Assembly (NCBI RefSeq): GCF_024586455.1
Contig: NC_065920.1
Span: forward strand, 50,891,724 to 50,955,723
Direction of reading: 5' to 3'
Origin: Bactrocera neohumeralis
Lineage: Eukaryota; Arthropoda; Insecta; Diptera; Tephritidae
Length of the DNA stretch: 64,000 nt
The notes under the pieces were generated by a model. It did no database searches. It saw nothing but the letters and a program-made list of their open reading frames with translations, and was not told the origin of the DNA. The translations under genes were made by a program, and so were the position numbers. This document shows positions 23,591 to 34,684 of this stretch, piece by piece. Numbering within the stretch: position 1 is the stretch's first letter; each line of letters begins with the position of its first letter.

Positions 23591-23829
23591 TTATAGTGGT
23601 CATGTTGGTTCTTTTTTTCATACAATAACGGCACACAAGATACAGTATGCCCCAAATAAAATGCTAACATACGTTAAGTTAAGTTATGCTGCGCGGCTGT
23701 CACGCCATACATAGACATACTGGTAATTATCAATGCCAGATGGCGGTTCATCTTAGTTAAAGCTGAAGTATTCGTCCTGCGTCCTGTATAGTTAACAGTT
23801 TTTGCGAAGTTTAAGGGAAACTTGATATC

Positions 23830-24780
23830 TCATTTTCATACCATGTACGTCTCGTTCCTGGAATTTCGAAGCTCTTAATAATCTCGCTGATTCCTATTTC
23901 ACTACACTTTCTGCATGTATCGTCGATACTTATGCCCATCTGACTCGCATGTGATGTGAGTAAGTTGTGTCCAACAACAAAAGCATGCGTGTTTTCTTCA
24001 ACCTCCTGATCAGTCTGCCAGTTTTTTTGAAAATTTCAATTAGCATCATTTTTAGCAACTTACATATTTTCTGCACTTGATTTCGTCTTAGCTATCAATG
24101 TATGTATATATTCACTTCCTTCAGGGTGTTTCTTACATTTTTAGATATTGCAGCCGCTTTCTTAACCAAAGGCTGCCACCTGGAAAATATTGCAGTATTC
24201 TGGAAGCTTGAAAGATTCCGGCGCCCACTAATGGCTAATGTTTTTTGTTCCACCTGTGTGGTTGTTGCAAGTTCCGCAAGTTGCATGCTCATGCGTCATC
24301 CCGCCTTTTTTTTATGTGACTAGAAACATAGGACATTTCTCTTAAAGGACCTTTGGACCAAGATCGATAAGCTCTCCCAGAGAAGTTAGGCAATGTGGTC
24401 CATTTTATCCACCAACCCCTGCTTATCGAGCTATGTACGGAGATGCTTGTGGTCCCTTAACCTTACCAACCTTTCAGCTGATTTCGTTGCAGAGCTTTCC
24501 ACTGCAATGTCGATTGTTGGTAGGTTGCTATTATATAGGCTACTTAGTACAAATCGCTATATCCGCTTCACAGGGTTTCTGTATGAGATGTTGCTGACAG
24601 CGGTACGCCATACTAGAGCACCCTAAAGCAAGATTGGCTTCACTACCGCTGTGTAACATCAATGCATGAATAAACCGTTCCCAATACCTACGTAACCGGA
24701 ACGGACCCGGATTTTTTATCTGGTCAATCACTGTCAACTCGACAGAATTCTGCCGCTACAACAACAACAACAATCAACAC
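23830..24780 (-). pseudogene. LINE relic, minus strand (5' tail and C-terminal zinc region)
   Basis: The high-coordinate end reads, on the minus strand, (TTG)n then TTGTAGCGGCAGAATTCTGT, with TCCGGGTCCGTTCCGGTTAC further on. I associate this head with a common tephritid LINE or SINE-like repeat. At the low-coordinate end (about 24000-23835) the minus strand encodes VGHNLLTSHASQMGISIDDT, then CRKCSEIGISEI and a Glu/Phe-rich tail, which is the TGH...CxxC C-terminus of RNase H-bearing LINEs. The interior is degraded, and RT is not recognisable. It could be two relics lying side by side. Confidence 0.5.
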
Positions 24781-24899
24781 ATGAAGGCAAGTGATAGGCG
24801 CAATGCGTACCTTAGAAAGACTAAAGGGTCACTTAATTCCGCTAAGATATCTTATATATCGCTGGAAATTTGTAGTAAAACTAGTTGAAACATATTAAA

Positions 24900-25330
24900 G
24901 CCACATTTTTGAATGTATACTATATACATAAAGATGGGCGTGGTTATTATCATGAAGGTTGAGAAAGCAATTGTTACATTTATTTAATTTGGTCTACTGG
25001 TCATCTAAACTTATGAGGAGGAGGGATATGTTAACTTTTCGGATATACCTTTGATTATTTAGTTGTGATATAAATATTTTTCGTAAACGTTACTTTGTGA
25101 ATCGAACAATGACCTCTGCAACATTAACTTCCTACTACATAAAGGCCCAACGAAAAAACCAAGTAGTGCTAAGATGTTGACATTTTTACTCCAGCTATCG
25201 CTTGAACTAAGAGAGCTCCGAAAGGATATACGGAAATCAATTCGCCTCGTCATACTAATCAATTTGTTATACACTTAGCGGTAAATTAATATCGTTAGGT
25301 GCAAACGACTATTATGCAGCATGTTACAAT
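24900..25330 (+). repeat. Degenerate repeat, probably family C 3' half
   Basis: Elements such as GATGGGCGTGGTTATTATC, then TTTAGTTGTGATATAAAT, and the closing CTCGTCATACTAATCA and GCAGCATGTTACAA follow the order seen in the 3' parts of families B and C. Divergence is high and the ends are not defined. Confidence 0.35.
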
Positions 25331-25985
25331 TCGTTTTTGGAATATTGAAAACCAATTTCCCTTATTCTACTTAAAAAAGAGCGTTAAAAAGATTTCAGTT
25401 AAAATATATGGGCGACTACTTAAAACAAAAAAACCATCACAGATGATCTTAATCAAAAGCTATGGCATATAATAATATTAAAAACCACTTTAGAAGAAAA
25501 CTGGAACGCTACCGCTTAACTCGACTTGAGGTATTCTTCCGAACGACAACAAACTTTATCAGATAAAGAGAATTGATTTGTAACTCACCAACTAAAGTAG
25601 ATTAGATTATTGATTAGTGTAATTGTGATAATGCTTACCTGAAAAGATAAAAGAAATAATGGACTATTAAAAATTTGTGTAAAAATAATAGCAAAAAATT
25701 ATAATTTTCGGTTATATCTTTTACCTTGGTACCTTTAATGTGCATATTGAACATAATATATTTCACAAAAATAAATGTTGTGAGGCTTATTTTATTATTG
25801 AGTAACATGGGCGCGTAGAAAATATTTTGTAATACAGTTGCCATCTTTAATAAAGTAAAAAATTTAAATACAAAAACTATTTCACCAACAAAACTGCTTA
25901 AAATACTTAGAAATGCCTTTTTTCAAATGCGACCTTTCTAAACGCTCTCTGAAAAGTATTCAAAAAGGCAGTAATTTAGAAAGAT
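25331..25985. other. AT-rich stretch, no gene seen
   Basis: No gene recognised. A GTTGCCATC motif near 25835 may be an outlying copy of the tandem unit that follows. Confidence 0.35.
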
Positions 25986-26199
25986 TTTAAATGGAGTTGC
26001 CACACGCCATAAATAACAACAGAAAAAAAATTTACAATTCGCTTAGCAAAGATAATATACATGTTTTGGAATGGTATTTTGAAATGGAGTTGCCACACGT
26101 CAAAACTTTAAACTGAAAAAAATTGTACAATGTACCAAAGATAAGGTAAATAAGTGCTTGGAGAGTTTTTCATGTTTTGAAATGGAGTTACCACTAATC
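25986..26199. repeat. Short tandem array, unit about 95 bp (left part)
   Basis: The core AAATGGAGTTGCCACAC recurs at 25991 and 26084, and as AATGGAGTTACCACT at 26182, giving spacings of 93 and 98 bp. A secondary ATGTTTTGGAATGG / ATGTTTTGAAATGG block recurs before the core. The array is broken by the RTE copy and seems to continue on its other side. Confidence 0.6.
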
Positions 26200-27787
26200 A
26201 GACATCTTCCTCTGCTTCCCCCGGCGAGTACAGCGTCGAATACTTTCAGAGCTGGAGTGTTTTCGTCCATTCGGACAACATGACCTAGCCAAAGTAGCCG
26301 CTGTCTTTTAAATTGCTGAACTATGTCAATGTCGTCGTATATCTCGTACAGCTCATCGTTCCATCGAATTCGATATTCGCCGTGGCCAACGCGCAAAGGA
26401 CCATAAATCTTTCGCAGAACTTTTCTCTCGAAAACTCTCAACGGCGACTCATCAGTTGTTGTCATCGTCCAAGCCTCTGCACCGTATAGCAGGACGGGAA
26501 TTATGAGTGACTTATAGAGTTTGGTTTTTGTTCGTCGAGAGAGGACTTTGCTTCTCAATTGCCTACTTAGTCCGAAGTAGCACCTGTTGGCAAGAGTTAT
26601 CATGCGTTGGATTTCGAGGCTGACATTGTTGGTGGTGTTTACACTGGTTCCAAGATAGACGAAATTATCTACAACTTCGAAGTTATGACTGTCAACAGTG
26701 ACGTGAGTGCCAAGTCGCGAGTGCGACGACTGTTTGTTTGATGACAGGAGATATTTCGTCTTGCCCTCGTTCACTTCCAGACCCATTTTCTGTGCATCCT
26801 TGTCCAGCCTGGAGAAAGCAGAACTAACGGCGCGGGTGTTGAGGCCGATGATATTAATATCATCGGCATAAGCCAGCAGCTGTACACTCTTATAAAAGAT
26901 TGTAGCTGTTCGATTAAGTTCTGCAGCTCGAATTATTTTTTCCAGCAGCAGGTTGAAGAAGTCGCACGATAAGGAGTCGCCTTGTCTGAAACCTCGTTTG
27001 GTATCGAACGGCTCGGAGAGGTCCTTCCCAATTCTGACTGAGCTTTTGATGTTGCTCAACGTCAGTTTACACAGCCGTATTAGTTTTGCGGGGATACCAA
27101 ATTCAGACATCGCGGCATAGAGGCAGCTCCTTTTCGTGCTATCGAAAGCAGCTTTGAAATCGACGAAGATCGATTCTCCTTTCACGGGTCTTTTCCAAGA
27201 TTTGGCGAATGGTGAATATCTGGTCGGTTGTTGATTTGCCAGGTCTAAAGCCACACTGATAAGGTCCAATCAGTTTGTTGACGGTGGGCTTTAATCTTTC
27301 ACACAACACGCTCCTTTAGAACCTTATACGCGATATTGAGAATGCTTATCCCACGGTAGTTGGCGCAGATTGTGGGGTCTCCCTTTTTGTGAATTGGGCA
27401 GAGCACACTTAAATTCCAATCGTTGGGCATGCTTTCATCCAACCATATTTTCCAAAGAAGCTGTTGCATGCTCCTTATTAGTTTTTCGCCGCTGTGTTTG
27501 CATAGCTCAGCCGGCAATACATCGGCCCCCGCCGCTTTGTTGTTCTTCAGACGGGTAATTGCTATTCGAACTTCTTGATGGTCGGGCAATGGAACGTCTG
27601 CTTCATCGTCATCGATTGGGGAATCGGGTTCGCCTTCTTCTGGCGTTGTGCGTTCACTACCATTCAGCAGGCTGGAGAAGTGTTCTCTCCATAATTTAAG
27701 TATGCTCTGGGCATCGGTCACTAGATCACCTTTGGGGGTTCTACAAAAGTATGCTCCGGTCTTGAAACCTTCTGTAAGCCGCCGCAT
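26100..27787 (-). pseudogene. RTE-like reverse transcriptase, frameshifted
   Basis: Two long frames carry the RT. The first (27787-27299) has the MRRLTEGFKTGAYFCRTPKG start, NNKAAGADVLPAELCKHSG and CPIHKKGDPTICANYRGI. The second (27269-26100) has FVDFKAAFDSTKRSCLYAAM, FDTKRGFRQGDSLSCDFFNL, the catalytic LLAYADDINIIG (about 26885-26850), NEGKTKYLLSS, LIIPVLLYGAEAWTM and WLGHVVRMDENTPALKVF. Between them a one-base change after NIAYKVL shifts the frame. A 12-bp-scale loss before IFVDFKAAF restores it, so the start of the second frame is out-of-frame sequence. From about 26200 down, the frame runs into non-element DNA. RT copies RNA to DNA during retrotransposition. Confidence 0.85.
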
Positions 27788-27985
27788 TTTTTCGTTGAAT
27801 TTTCGAGCATTACCCCTGTCGGCCAGCTGATCAAGCTCTTTCTTAAATACTCACGCATTTCGGCCTCTTTCTTTTTCTGTCCGCAAATGCGTCTCGCTTC
27901 CCTCTTCAACTCTCGGTATCTATCCCATCCCGCACGTGTTGTGGTCGATCGTAACGTGACGAGGTAGGCAGTCTGTTTTCTCATA
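26200..27985 (-). mobile_element. RTE-like LINE copy 2, truncated at both ends
   Basis: This is the best RT in the window. On the minus strand it runs from a basic linker (MRKQTAYLVTLRS at 27984) to GGSRGRC at about 26205. The endonuclease domain upstream is missing. At the 3' end the copy stops in the middle of the GGSRGRGRPNLRW-like C-terminus and joins tandem-repeat DNA. LINEs normally lose their 5' end, so loss of the 3' end needs another cause. Confidence 0.85.
27721..27984 (-). pseudogene. RTE linker fragment upstream of RT
   Basis: The frame starts MRKQTAYLVTLRSTTTRAGW and has a basic region (RELKREARRICGQKKKEAEM) typical of the stretch between endonuclease and RT in this element. After REYLRK it enters the wrong frame because of a small indel near 27845; the correct frame continues KELDQLADRGNARKFNEKMR into the RT. 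Confidence 0.7.
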
Positions 27986-28017
27986 ACATAATCTAGAAGG
28001 TTTAATTTCTAACACCC

Positions 28018-28170
28018 CAAATAAAGTTGCCACATATTTTAATATAAAACGAAATATTGAAATATAACAAAATTGTGTCAAATCGAGGGCATTTACTTTA
28101 AATTAAAATACAATACTTGAAATGGATTTCACTTGAAATTTCTTAAATGCGTTGCCATCCAACGAAAAAA
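28018..28170. repeat. Short tandem array (right part)
   Basis: Degenerate copies of the GAGTTGCCAC core (AAAGTTGCCACATAT at 28022; GCGTTGCCATCC at about 28151) with TTGAAAT blocks between them. The spacing is about 130 bp and less regular than on the left side of the RTE. Confidence 0.45.
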
Positions 28171-29257
28171 ATTAATTAAGCAAAATATTAAATTAATTAA
28201 ATTAAAAAAAATGTAACATGATGCCAACTCCATGCAAAATCAATATGAAATTTTACAAAATATATGTCAAAAGTAGTGTGTTTAATTGAAATGAAAATTG
28301 TCTTAGAATTCCTATTGAATTGAAATAAAAAATAAAAAAAACCTTTTAGTTATTTTGTTTTGCTATAAATCCAAAATTTACGCAATCATATTTTTCTAGC
28401 GTGTTTTAGTATGTAATTAAGTTTCGACAGGCCGTCGTCATATCTTCTGCTGAACATATACATATTTTCTACTCACCACGAAACACCACTAATAAGAATT
28501 AAAAGGTGTGTAGGCAGTAAATAATACAGACAGGCATGCATAATCATTTTTGTGAATATTTTGGATTTATGCTGATTAGATTTGACTGAGAAAAATATAT
28601 GCATACTGCCATAGTAATATGTTCTGACAAGCAGTAATTTGAGGTAATCATAACTTGTTGCAGACTGTTTTCGGGCGTTGTGTTACCTAAATAATTGGGT
28701 TGTGAGCAACTATGTATGGAGACTGTTCTTTTCATTTTGTGCTTATATAAGGTATATATAGATCATAATTCACCAATTATTATTTTTCGATAAGTGCTAA
28801 TCAGCAGTGTCATCAATTTCACAATCTTTTCCTACATTCAATGTGGTTCACCATGACGTATGAGTGATATTAGTGACTGCTGTTTCTCTACTTATCATCA
28901 CTTATCTATGGTGTTTAGTTATGTTTGTGTTTATGTGTTTTTAGTTTATATTTTTATTTATTGTTTGCACTGATAATCAACCATCATAAACTAGAAAGTC
29001 GTACGTCACGACTAATCGGCTTGCTTTTGCTGTCAATGATTGTTCTTTTTCTATCCTGATTTATGCCATCTACACATGTACATAAATACGAGATTAGCTA
29101 GCTTTGCTGCGATTTGAAATAGATCTCTGTAGATTTGCCAGACTTACTTGCATACGTCATGCATTGGTATATTTTTTCACTCCACATATAGCTTAAGAAT
29201 TGCAGAAGTAATTAATAGCAGCGTCAATGAGTAGTTTAAATATTGTGAATATTTAAA
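28171..29257. other. Probable host non-coding DNA
   Basis: AT-rich. No coding frame or repeat family recognised. Confidence 0.4.
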
Positions 29258-29720
29258 AGAAGTAAGTTCGGTTGTAACCGAAAATTTCATATTATTGCAA
29301 CTTGTATGATATTAAAGCCGGGGGAAATAATTTCAGGTACATAAGGCTTCTGTCCAAACTGCAATTATATATCTCACACATTGACAATATTTTCGGCAAA
29401 AAGTCAACTTCATATTTTTTCAGAGACTTAAATGAATTTGAATTTTCGACAATTTTTGCACATAAAAAAGGCGTCTTTACTGTGTATTGAAAAATTTATT
29501 AATTCGCAGTCCAGCACGACAATATGGCCACTCATAGACCCACAATACGGAAATTGTTCCCAAAACGGACAAAAACTAGCTTCAAGACCTTAATAGATAG
29601 ATAATAGCAAATTATAGCAAGTTGTGTCCCCAAATATGGTCCATCCGCTGTTATGAAGTCCGCCATATTATTTTTGAAGCAACTGCGTCGGCGAATATTG
29701 CGGTAAAGTTAATAAATATT
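29258..29720 (+). repeat. Repeat family C, 5' part
   Basis: It begins AAGTAAGTTCGGTTGTAACCGAA, then TTTCATATTATTGCAACTTG and AAAGCCGGGGG...TTCAGGTACATAAGGCTTCT, matching the start of the copy at 17030. Sequence after about 29420 diverges. Confidence 0.6.
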
Positions 29721-29829
29721 CTAATCTTAATTATTCCTGGTTTTTCATTTAAATAACTCATTTTGAAAAATTTATTTAAATACCCATTTATTTTATTATA
29801 CTAACTATTTTTTATACCCTCAATATAAA

Positions 29830-30260
29830 GAGTGTTCCATTACGATGTTTCCTCTTTTTTTTTAAAGAAAAAACAGAGAAACTTCAATTTTAATGGGGAA
29901 TGTTATATTATCATTCGAAAGAACATTCTTTTAAATTTATATTTTGAAGATTATCTCTTTCAAATGTTGACCGCAAATACGTCTCCGATGGTCTATCCAT
30001 TGAGTTAAATTTTCGATGACACATTCACGCATTTCGACTGGTAATTGGCAAATGACACGCGTGATTGCTCCAAGACTTGTATCGTGGTGGCCAATCGACG
30101 GGCTCAAAACGTGAAATTATCTGCTCACCGAAGTTTTCTCTCTATAAATCTATTGATTGACGCGATGTGTGGAAGCAAAATGCGTCAAGTCGTTACATAC
30201 ATCAGTTCGAGATGCTGCGAACGGCGCTGAATCAACTTTCCACTTCTGAAATAAAGTTGG
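29830..30260 (-). pseudogene. IS630/Tc1-mariner-superfamily relic, C-terminal part
   Basis: The minus strand encodes a scrambled PHIAS..REKTSVSR.. stretch, then PVEMRECVIENLTQWIDHRR and CGQHLKEIIFKI (about 30040-29945). The latter is the C-terminal PxxMxxxVIENxxxRxxxxxxxxGxHLxEIIFK pattern of the same family as 1950-2425. Beyond it an AAAAAAAAGAGGAAACATCG and TGGAACACTCTT sequence may be the element end. Several stops; no usable catalytic residues. Confidence 0.6.
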
Positions 30261-30404
30261 ACAATTTGTAAATGTTGTTCAGGGGTAAGTCTTTCCATGA
30301 TGAAATTCCAAGCAATACTGAACTAAAAAAAAAACGTGCTTGGCATTGCTTACGCATGATCTGGCAAAAAAAAAACTATTTAAAAAGGCCACGAAGTTTA
30401 TAAC

Positions 30405-30490
30405 ACTCGACAGGAAAGGAAGCTGCTCATATATCGGAACCGACATCGGTTCACTATACCATATAGCTGCCATACCTACTGAACAGTAAA
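30405..30490 (-). repeat. Repeat family B fragment
   Basis: GAAGCTGCTCATATATCGGA and CACTATACCATATAGCTGCC are the reverse complement of the B core (compare 60440-60500). About 85 bp remain. Confidence 0.6.
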
Positions 30491-31365
30491 AATTAGCCTG
30501 AATGTATGTACATATATGTATGTAGTTTTATATTAACTTCATACATAGTAAAAGCTCTTCGAATGAGATTAAGATTACATAACATATTCGGTACATTATG
30601 CCCTTTATTGTGGCTTATTCGATATTGGCAATATGTTCCAGTTATTTCATATTTCAATTCCAATTCAATTAAATGATTATATCTGAATAATGCAAAAATA
30701 TAATATCACCAAAAAAAGAATTATTTTATATTTCACACGTCAGCTTACAAATTCTCTATGAAAATATTTAATGTCTTTGGTGTCTCATAAAATTTGCATA
30801 AACATGGTAAGCAAAGTGATTGCAAATAATAAATTGTATGATATTAATAGAGAATAATTAATAAAGTAGAATGAGTAGTGGAAATAATATAAAAATAGCG
30901 TAAGTTTAGATGGTAAAATTTTAAATAATTTTATATTGATTATCTATCTATTAATGTACTCAAATCGAGAGTGCTTTCCAAATATTTTAGAGATTAAACA
31001 GCAAAATGCAAATTTGAATGTTGAAACTGGTTACATAAACAATAATATGTATAAGCTTACAATTTCCACTTTTCGAATATATTTAGGAAGAAAATTTTGG
31101 AATATTTATTCAAATATCAAATAGTAATCGATATTGTAAGCTCAATTTAGAAAAAAACTTATCAGTTCTTTAACTTTTCAGTCAGATTTGAATTCAAGAG
31201 CTAATTTAATGAATTAAATAATAAAATTATGATTGAAAATGAAGGTCACAAATAAAAAATAATGATTTATTTGGAGTTGTCGTACAGTTGTATAATATCA
31301 AATGAAAATGGCAACATAGTTTGAGTTAAAGTAAAATGGTTCTCAGCGGTTCACAAAGAAATATA
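30491..31365. other. AT-rich stretch, no gene seen
   Basis: Very AT-rich. The 62-codon frame at 30936-31124 has no recognisable domain and is probably chance. Confidence 0.4.
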
Positions 31366-32283
31366 CAGGGTGCGTTCCAAAGTAAACAGAACTTTTTGAA
31401 TCGACTAGTCGACTAGTGCGTTAGAATCTACTATTTTTATGATTGTCCAGTGAGAATTTCATGACATTTCATTAATTGGAAGTGAAGTTATTGCGTTTTA
31501 AATGTCAGTATGTTTGTGTTATCGGTGCGAAAATGAGCTTCGAACAAAGAGCCAACATTAAATTTTGTTTTAAAATTGGTAAAACTTTTACCGAAACGTT
31601 TCAATTGATGAAACAAGTTTATGGCGATGATTGCCTATCCCGTAGCAGAGTGCACGAGTGGTTTCAACATTTTCAAAGTGGCCGTGAGGACATAAATGAC
31701 GATCAACATGTGGGCCAATCAAAATCCGTGATCACCGGAAATTCCATCGAAACTGTGCGTGAATTCATCAAAAATCAGCCGAAATCATCATTGAAATTCA
31801 TAGAAATGGAATTGAACATCTCCAAAACATCGATTTATCGCATTTTGATCGAACATTTGGGCTTACGAAAGGTGTGTGCACGGTTTGTTCCGCACAAATT
31901 GACTGACGACCAAAAATTGCTCAGAATCCAACATTCGAAGGACATCATTAAAGAGGTCAAATTTCAAATCCAAAAAACTTCTTTTACAATATTGTGACTG
32001 GTGACGAAACGTGGTGTTTCCAATATGATCAGGAAACGAAACGCCAGAGTGCTGAATGGAAGGCACCGGACGAGCCGAAACCCCCCAAAAAAAAGGCTTG
32101 CACCGGCATACTGGCGGCCATACCGGCCAACGAGCTAAAACACTCGTTCGACATGCTTTTGGACCGTGCAACAAGCTGTATTGAAGCAGAAGCAGACTAT
32201 TTTAAATAAAATAAATAGATTTTGCCGAAAAACTATTTGTTCTGTTTTTTTGTAAAGTCCTGATAACTTTGGAACGCAAGCAG
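31366..32283 (+). mobile_element. Mariner element, internally deleted, TA duplication
   Basis: It starts CAGGGTGCGTTCCAAAGTAA and ends with the reverse complement of CTGCTTGCGTTCCAAAGTTA. TA flanks both sides (31364-31365, 32284-32285). Length is 918 bp against about 1.3 kb for a full element. It is a sister of 20398-21280 with a different internal deletion. Confidence 0.9.
31533..32209 (+). pseudogene. Mariner transposase, deleted catalytic core
   Basis: MSFEQRANIKFCFKIGKTFT begins at 31533; the open frame upstream to 31476 is leader. Both HTH motifs run clean to QHSKDIIKEV. A small insertion near 31960 then shifts the frame, after which the first catalytic motif MTGDETWCFQYD (about 31994-32030) is intact. 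After EPKPPKK the sequence jumps to KACTGILAAIPANEL, so the second and third Asp are missing. The C-terminus ends normally (CIEAEADYFK). The product would bind DNA at most. Confidence 0.9.
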
Positions 32284-32459
32284 TATGGATAATTTTAAAA
32301 TCAAAAGAACACTTGAGAAAAAAGGCCTTTGCAATGTTCACCCTAACTCGGCTAGAAATTATGCTAAAATAGAAAATAAAGACAAATTAGTTTAACTATA
32401 ATCCAGTCTTCCTCCCAACGTTCTCTGATAATTTTTAATAAAGTGTAAATTGTTATTTT

Positions 32460-32869
32460 CCACTAAAACTTCCGCCATTTTGTGGGTGGAAAACATCGTT
32501 AATGAAAAAAAAAAATATTTAATAAACGTTGGGGGACGATATTTTATATGTTAAAATTGTGTTCAAAGTTTTAAATGAATCGACAAAGTAGTTTTGAAAT
32601 GACAGTGAACACGGACTTTGAAAAAGTAGTTTTGAGAAAAACACGCCTAAAGCTGCACCTCTATCCCGACCGCCCTCAACTGTTAGAGTTAGAGCGTTAA
32701 AGGCCAGGAGACTAATAAGACGATAACTTTAAGAATATTACTTCTATCGACTTAAAATTTTAAGGACATATTCTTGAAATGTTAAACAATAAGATAAGAC
32801 AAAAAAAATCGATTTTACGAAAGTGAAAAACCCTACCCCCCCTCAATACGACCAAATGGAATTCGTTAT
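32460..32869. repeat. Degenerate repeat sharing a core with the TTAA elements
   Basis: It contains TTTTGAGAAAAACACGCCTAAAG and TGCACCTCTATCCCGACCGC, which line up with 38205-38275 inside the TTAA element at 37711-39380, followed by CGATTTTACGAAAGTGAAAAACCC. Ends are undefined. Confidence 0.35.
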
Positions 32870-33565
32870 TGGCCGCCAGTACCTTCGGGACAAATTCATG
32901 TCGCAACGAACCATAAATTTCGAAAAAAACAATGAGCCATCACCTTGATTTTTGAGCGGCTTTTGCGTGGTTTTTTTGGGTTTAAGCTAGTTTTTTATCT
33001 CCATTCCGATGATTGTGGTTTTGTTTGCATGTCAAACTCATAAACCTATGTCTCATTGGCAATTATAATGTTCTCCATGAATGTGGGATCGGAGTTCGCT
33101 CGATGATCAAGCATATCCAAAGTGAACTGTTTACGATACTCTTTAAGAAAAAAATTCAAAAAGAGTTTCACCCAAAATATTTATCGACTCACGAGAAACG
33201 TCGAGTACTCTTGCCATCTCTTTTCAAGCGCTATATGTTTTACTTTTTTATTATTTTCATCAGTTAAAAAGGTCGTCTAGAACGGGACATGTCCTCAACG
33301 ATCTCTCGACCGTTTTTAAAGGCTTGGACCACCCGTAGGCTTGTGGTTTTGCTAAAACTGCATTACCGTAAGCCTTTTCCAACATTCGCATCGATCTGCA
33401 CACGAAATTTGGTAAGAAATGCAAAATTTTATACAAATTCTTTGCTCCATATTTTTGACCAAGCAACGCACAACTGAGGTGTACCGACTTAAGCAGCTGC
33501 TGTAAACAAACTGGTTGACCGTTTGCGGTCATATTTGAAATAGTAACTAAACACGGTAGCACTGC
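32870..33565 (-). pseudogene. Mariner transposase relic, N-terminal two thirds
   Basis: On the minus strand: an HTH start ILHFLPNFVCRSMRMLEKAY (about 33435-33380) and QAYGWSKPLKTVERSLRTCP, a degraded second HTH, the first catalytic motif ANETXVYEFDMQTKPQSSEW (about 33060-33005; the Asp is gone and a stop replaces the Trp), PKKTTQKPLKN, then FFEIYGSLRHEFVPK (to about 32880). The second and third Asp are not present. It is related to the HxEFLPxGQTVN mariners but is a separate lineage from its neighbours. Confidence 0.7.
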
Positions 33566-33589
33566 AAAATATATATTTTTTTTTGTTTT

Positions 33590-33900
33590 TGAATTACCAT
33601 TTACCCATGGAATTTAAATTACAATTTTCGGGTATTCTTTTGTCAGCAATATCTCGTCAAACGAAAAAGTTTTTCATTAAAGTATTTGATTCCGATCGTT
33701 CAGTTTGTATGACAGCTATATGCTATAGTGGTTCGATATCAACGATTCCGAGAAATGAGAAGCTTTTTGGCGAGAAAATTATGCCAAATTTCAGATCGAT
33801 ATCTCAAAAACTGAGGGACTAATTCGCAAACCGACTACCCGATGCTTCCTTCTAGGAAACACACTTCGTGGCAAACTTAATACTTTTGACATTTAAGTAG
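33590..33900 (+). repeat. Repeat family B fragment
   Basis: GATTCCGATCGTTCAGTTTG, then GACAGCTATATGCTATAGTG, AAACTGAGGGACTAATTCG and CCGATGCTTCCTTCTAGG follow the B order, but the GGACAGAC-type block and the hairpin start are missing. Confidence 0.7.
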
Positions 33901-34684
33901 CAAAATAAAAACTAATACGAATTAAATATTAAGTATATTACAGAGGGAATATATTTGCATATTACAAAGTATCTGCTAATGCTTTTATAAATTCTGTTAA
34001 ACATTTAAAAAATTTTTTGCTATAATTGACACTATTAAAACAATTTAATGCATAACAAATTAGTGTTCTGTGTTGAAAAATTTGAGAAAAATATTAAGAA
34101 AAAAACATATGACAAAATAACAGTGTAAATTAACTTAAGCCTTAAATCAGCACCATGAAAATGTAATGCGATTGTGTTTAAATTACTTAAATTGGCTTAA
34201 AAGAGTTTTTGCTTGTTTGTTGGCAATTGTACTTTATGCCAACAGTGTATCTGAACATACATATAAATTTTTTATGAGCTTCACACGTTTTTCTATTTAT
34301 TAAAATATCTCATGAAAAAGGTGTTCACAACATGAAATATGTTCAATAAAAATTTTATATAAATTACAAATGTAATATTTACAATTTTTTCGATTACAAA
34401 ATGTATATTTTTATATGCAATTGCCTACATTGGCTATATTTTCACGCACAATTCATTGCTGTTTGTGATATGTGTGCGTGGCATAAAAAATTGTGGTTAA
34501 TGTTTGTGTATATATCAGTTTTGATATAGGAAAAATACATTTAAATAAAATTTCATAGCTGAACACTTAAAAAAGAGGAGTTGTGGATTTATAGGTGACT
34601 ACATATGATATGCATTACGTTGTCACATATGCCAAAGCACACTTACATACAAAAAATTATTATACTAATCCACCTAAGGGATAT
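33901..34684. other. AT-rich stretch, no gene seen
   Basis: No reading frame or repeat recognised. Confidence 0.4.
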
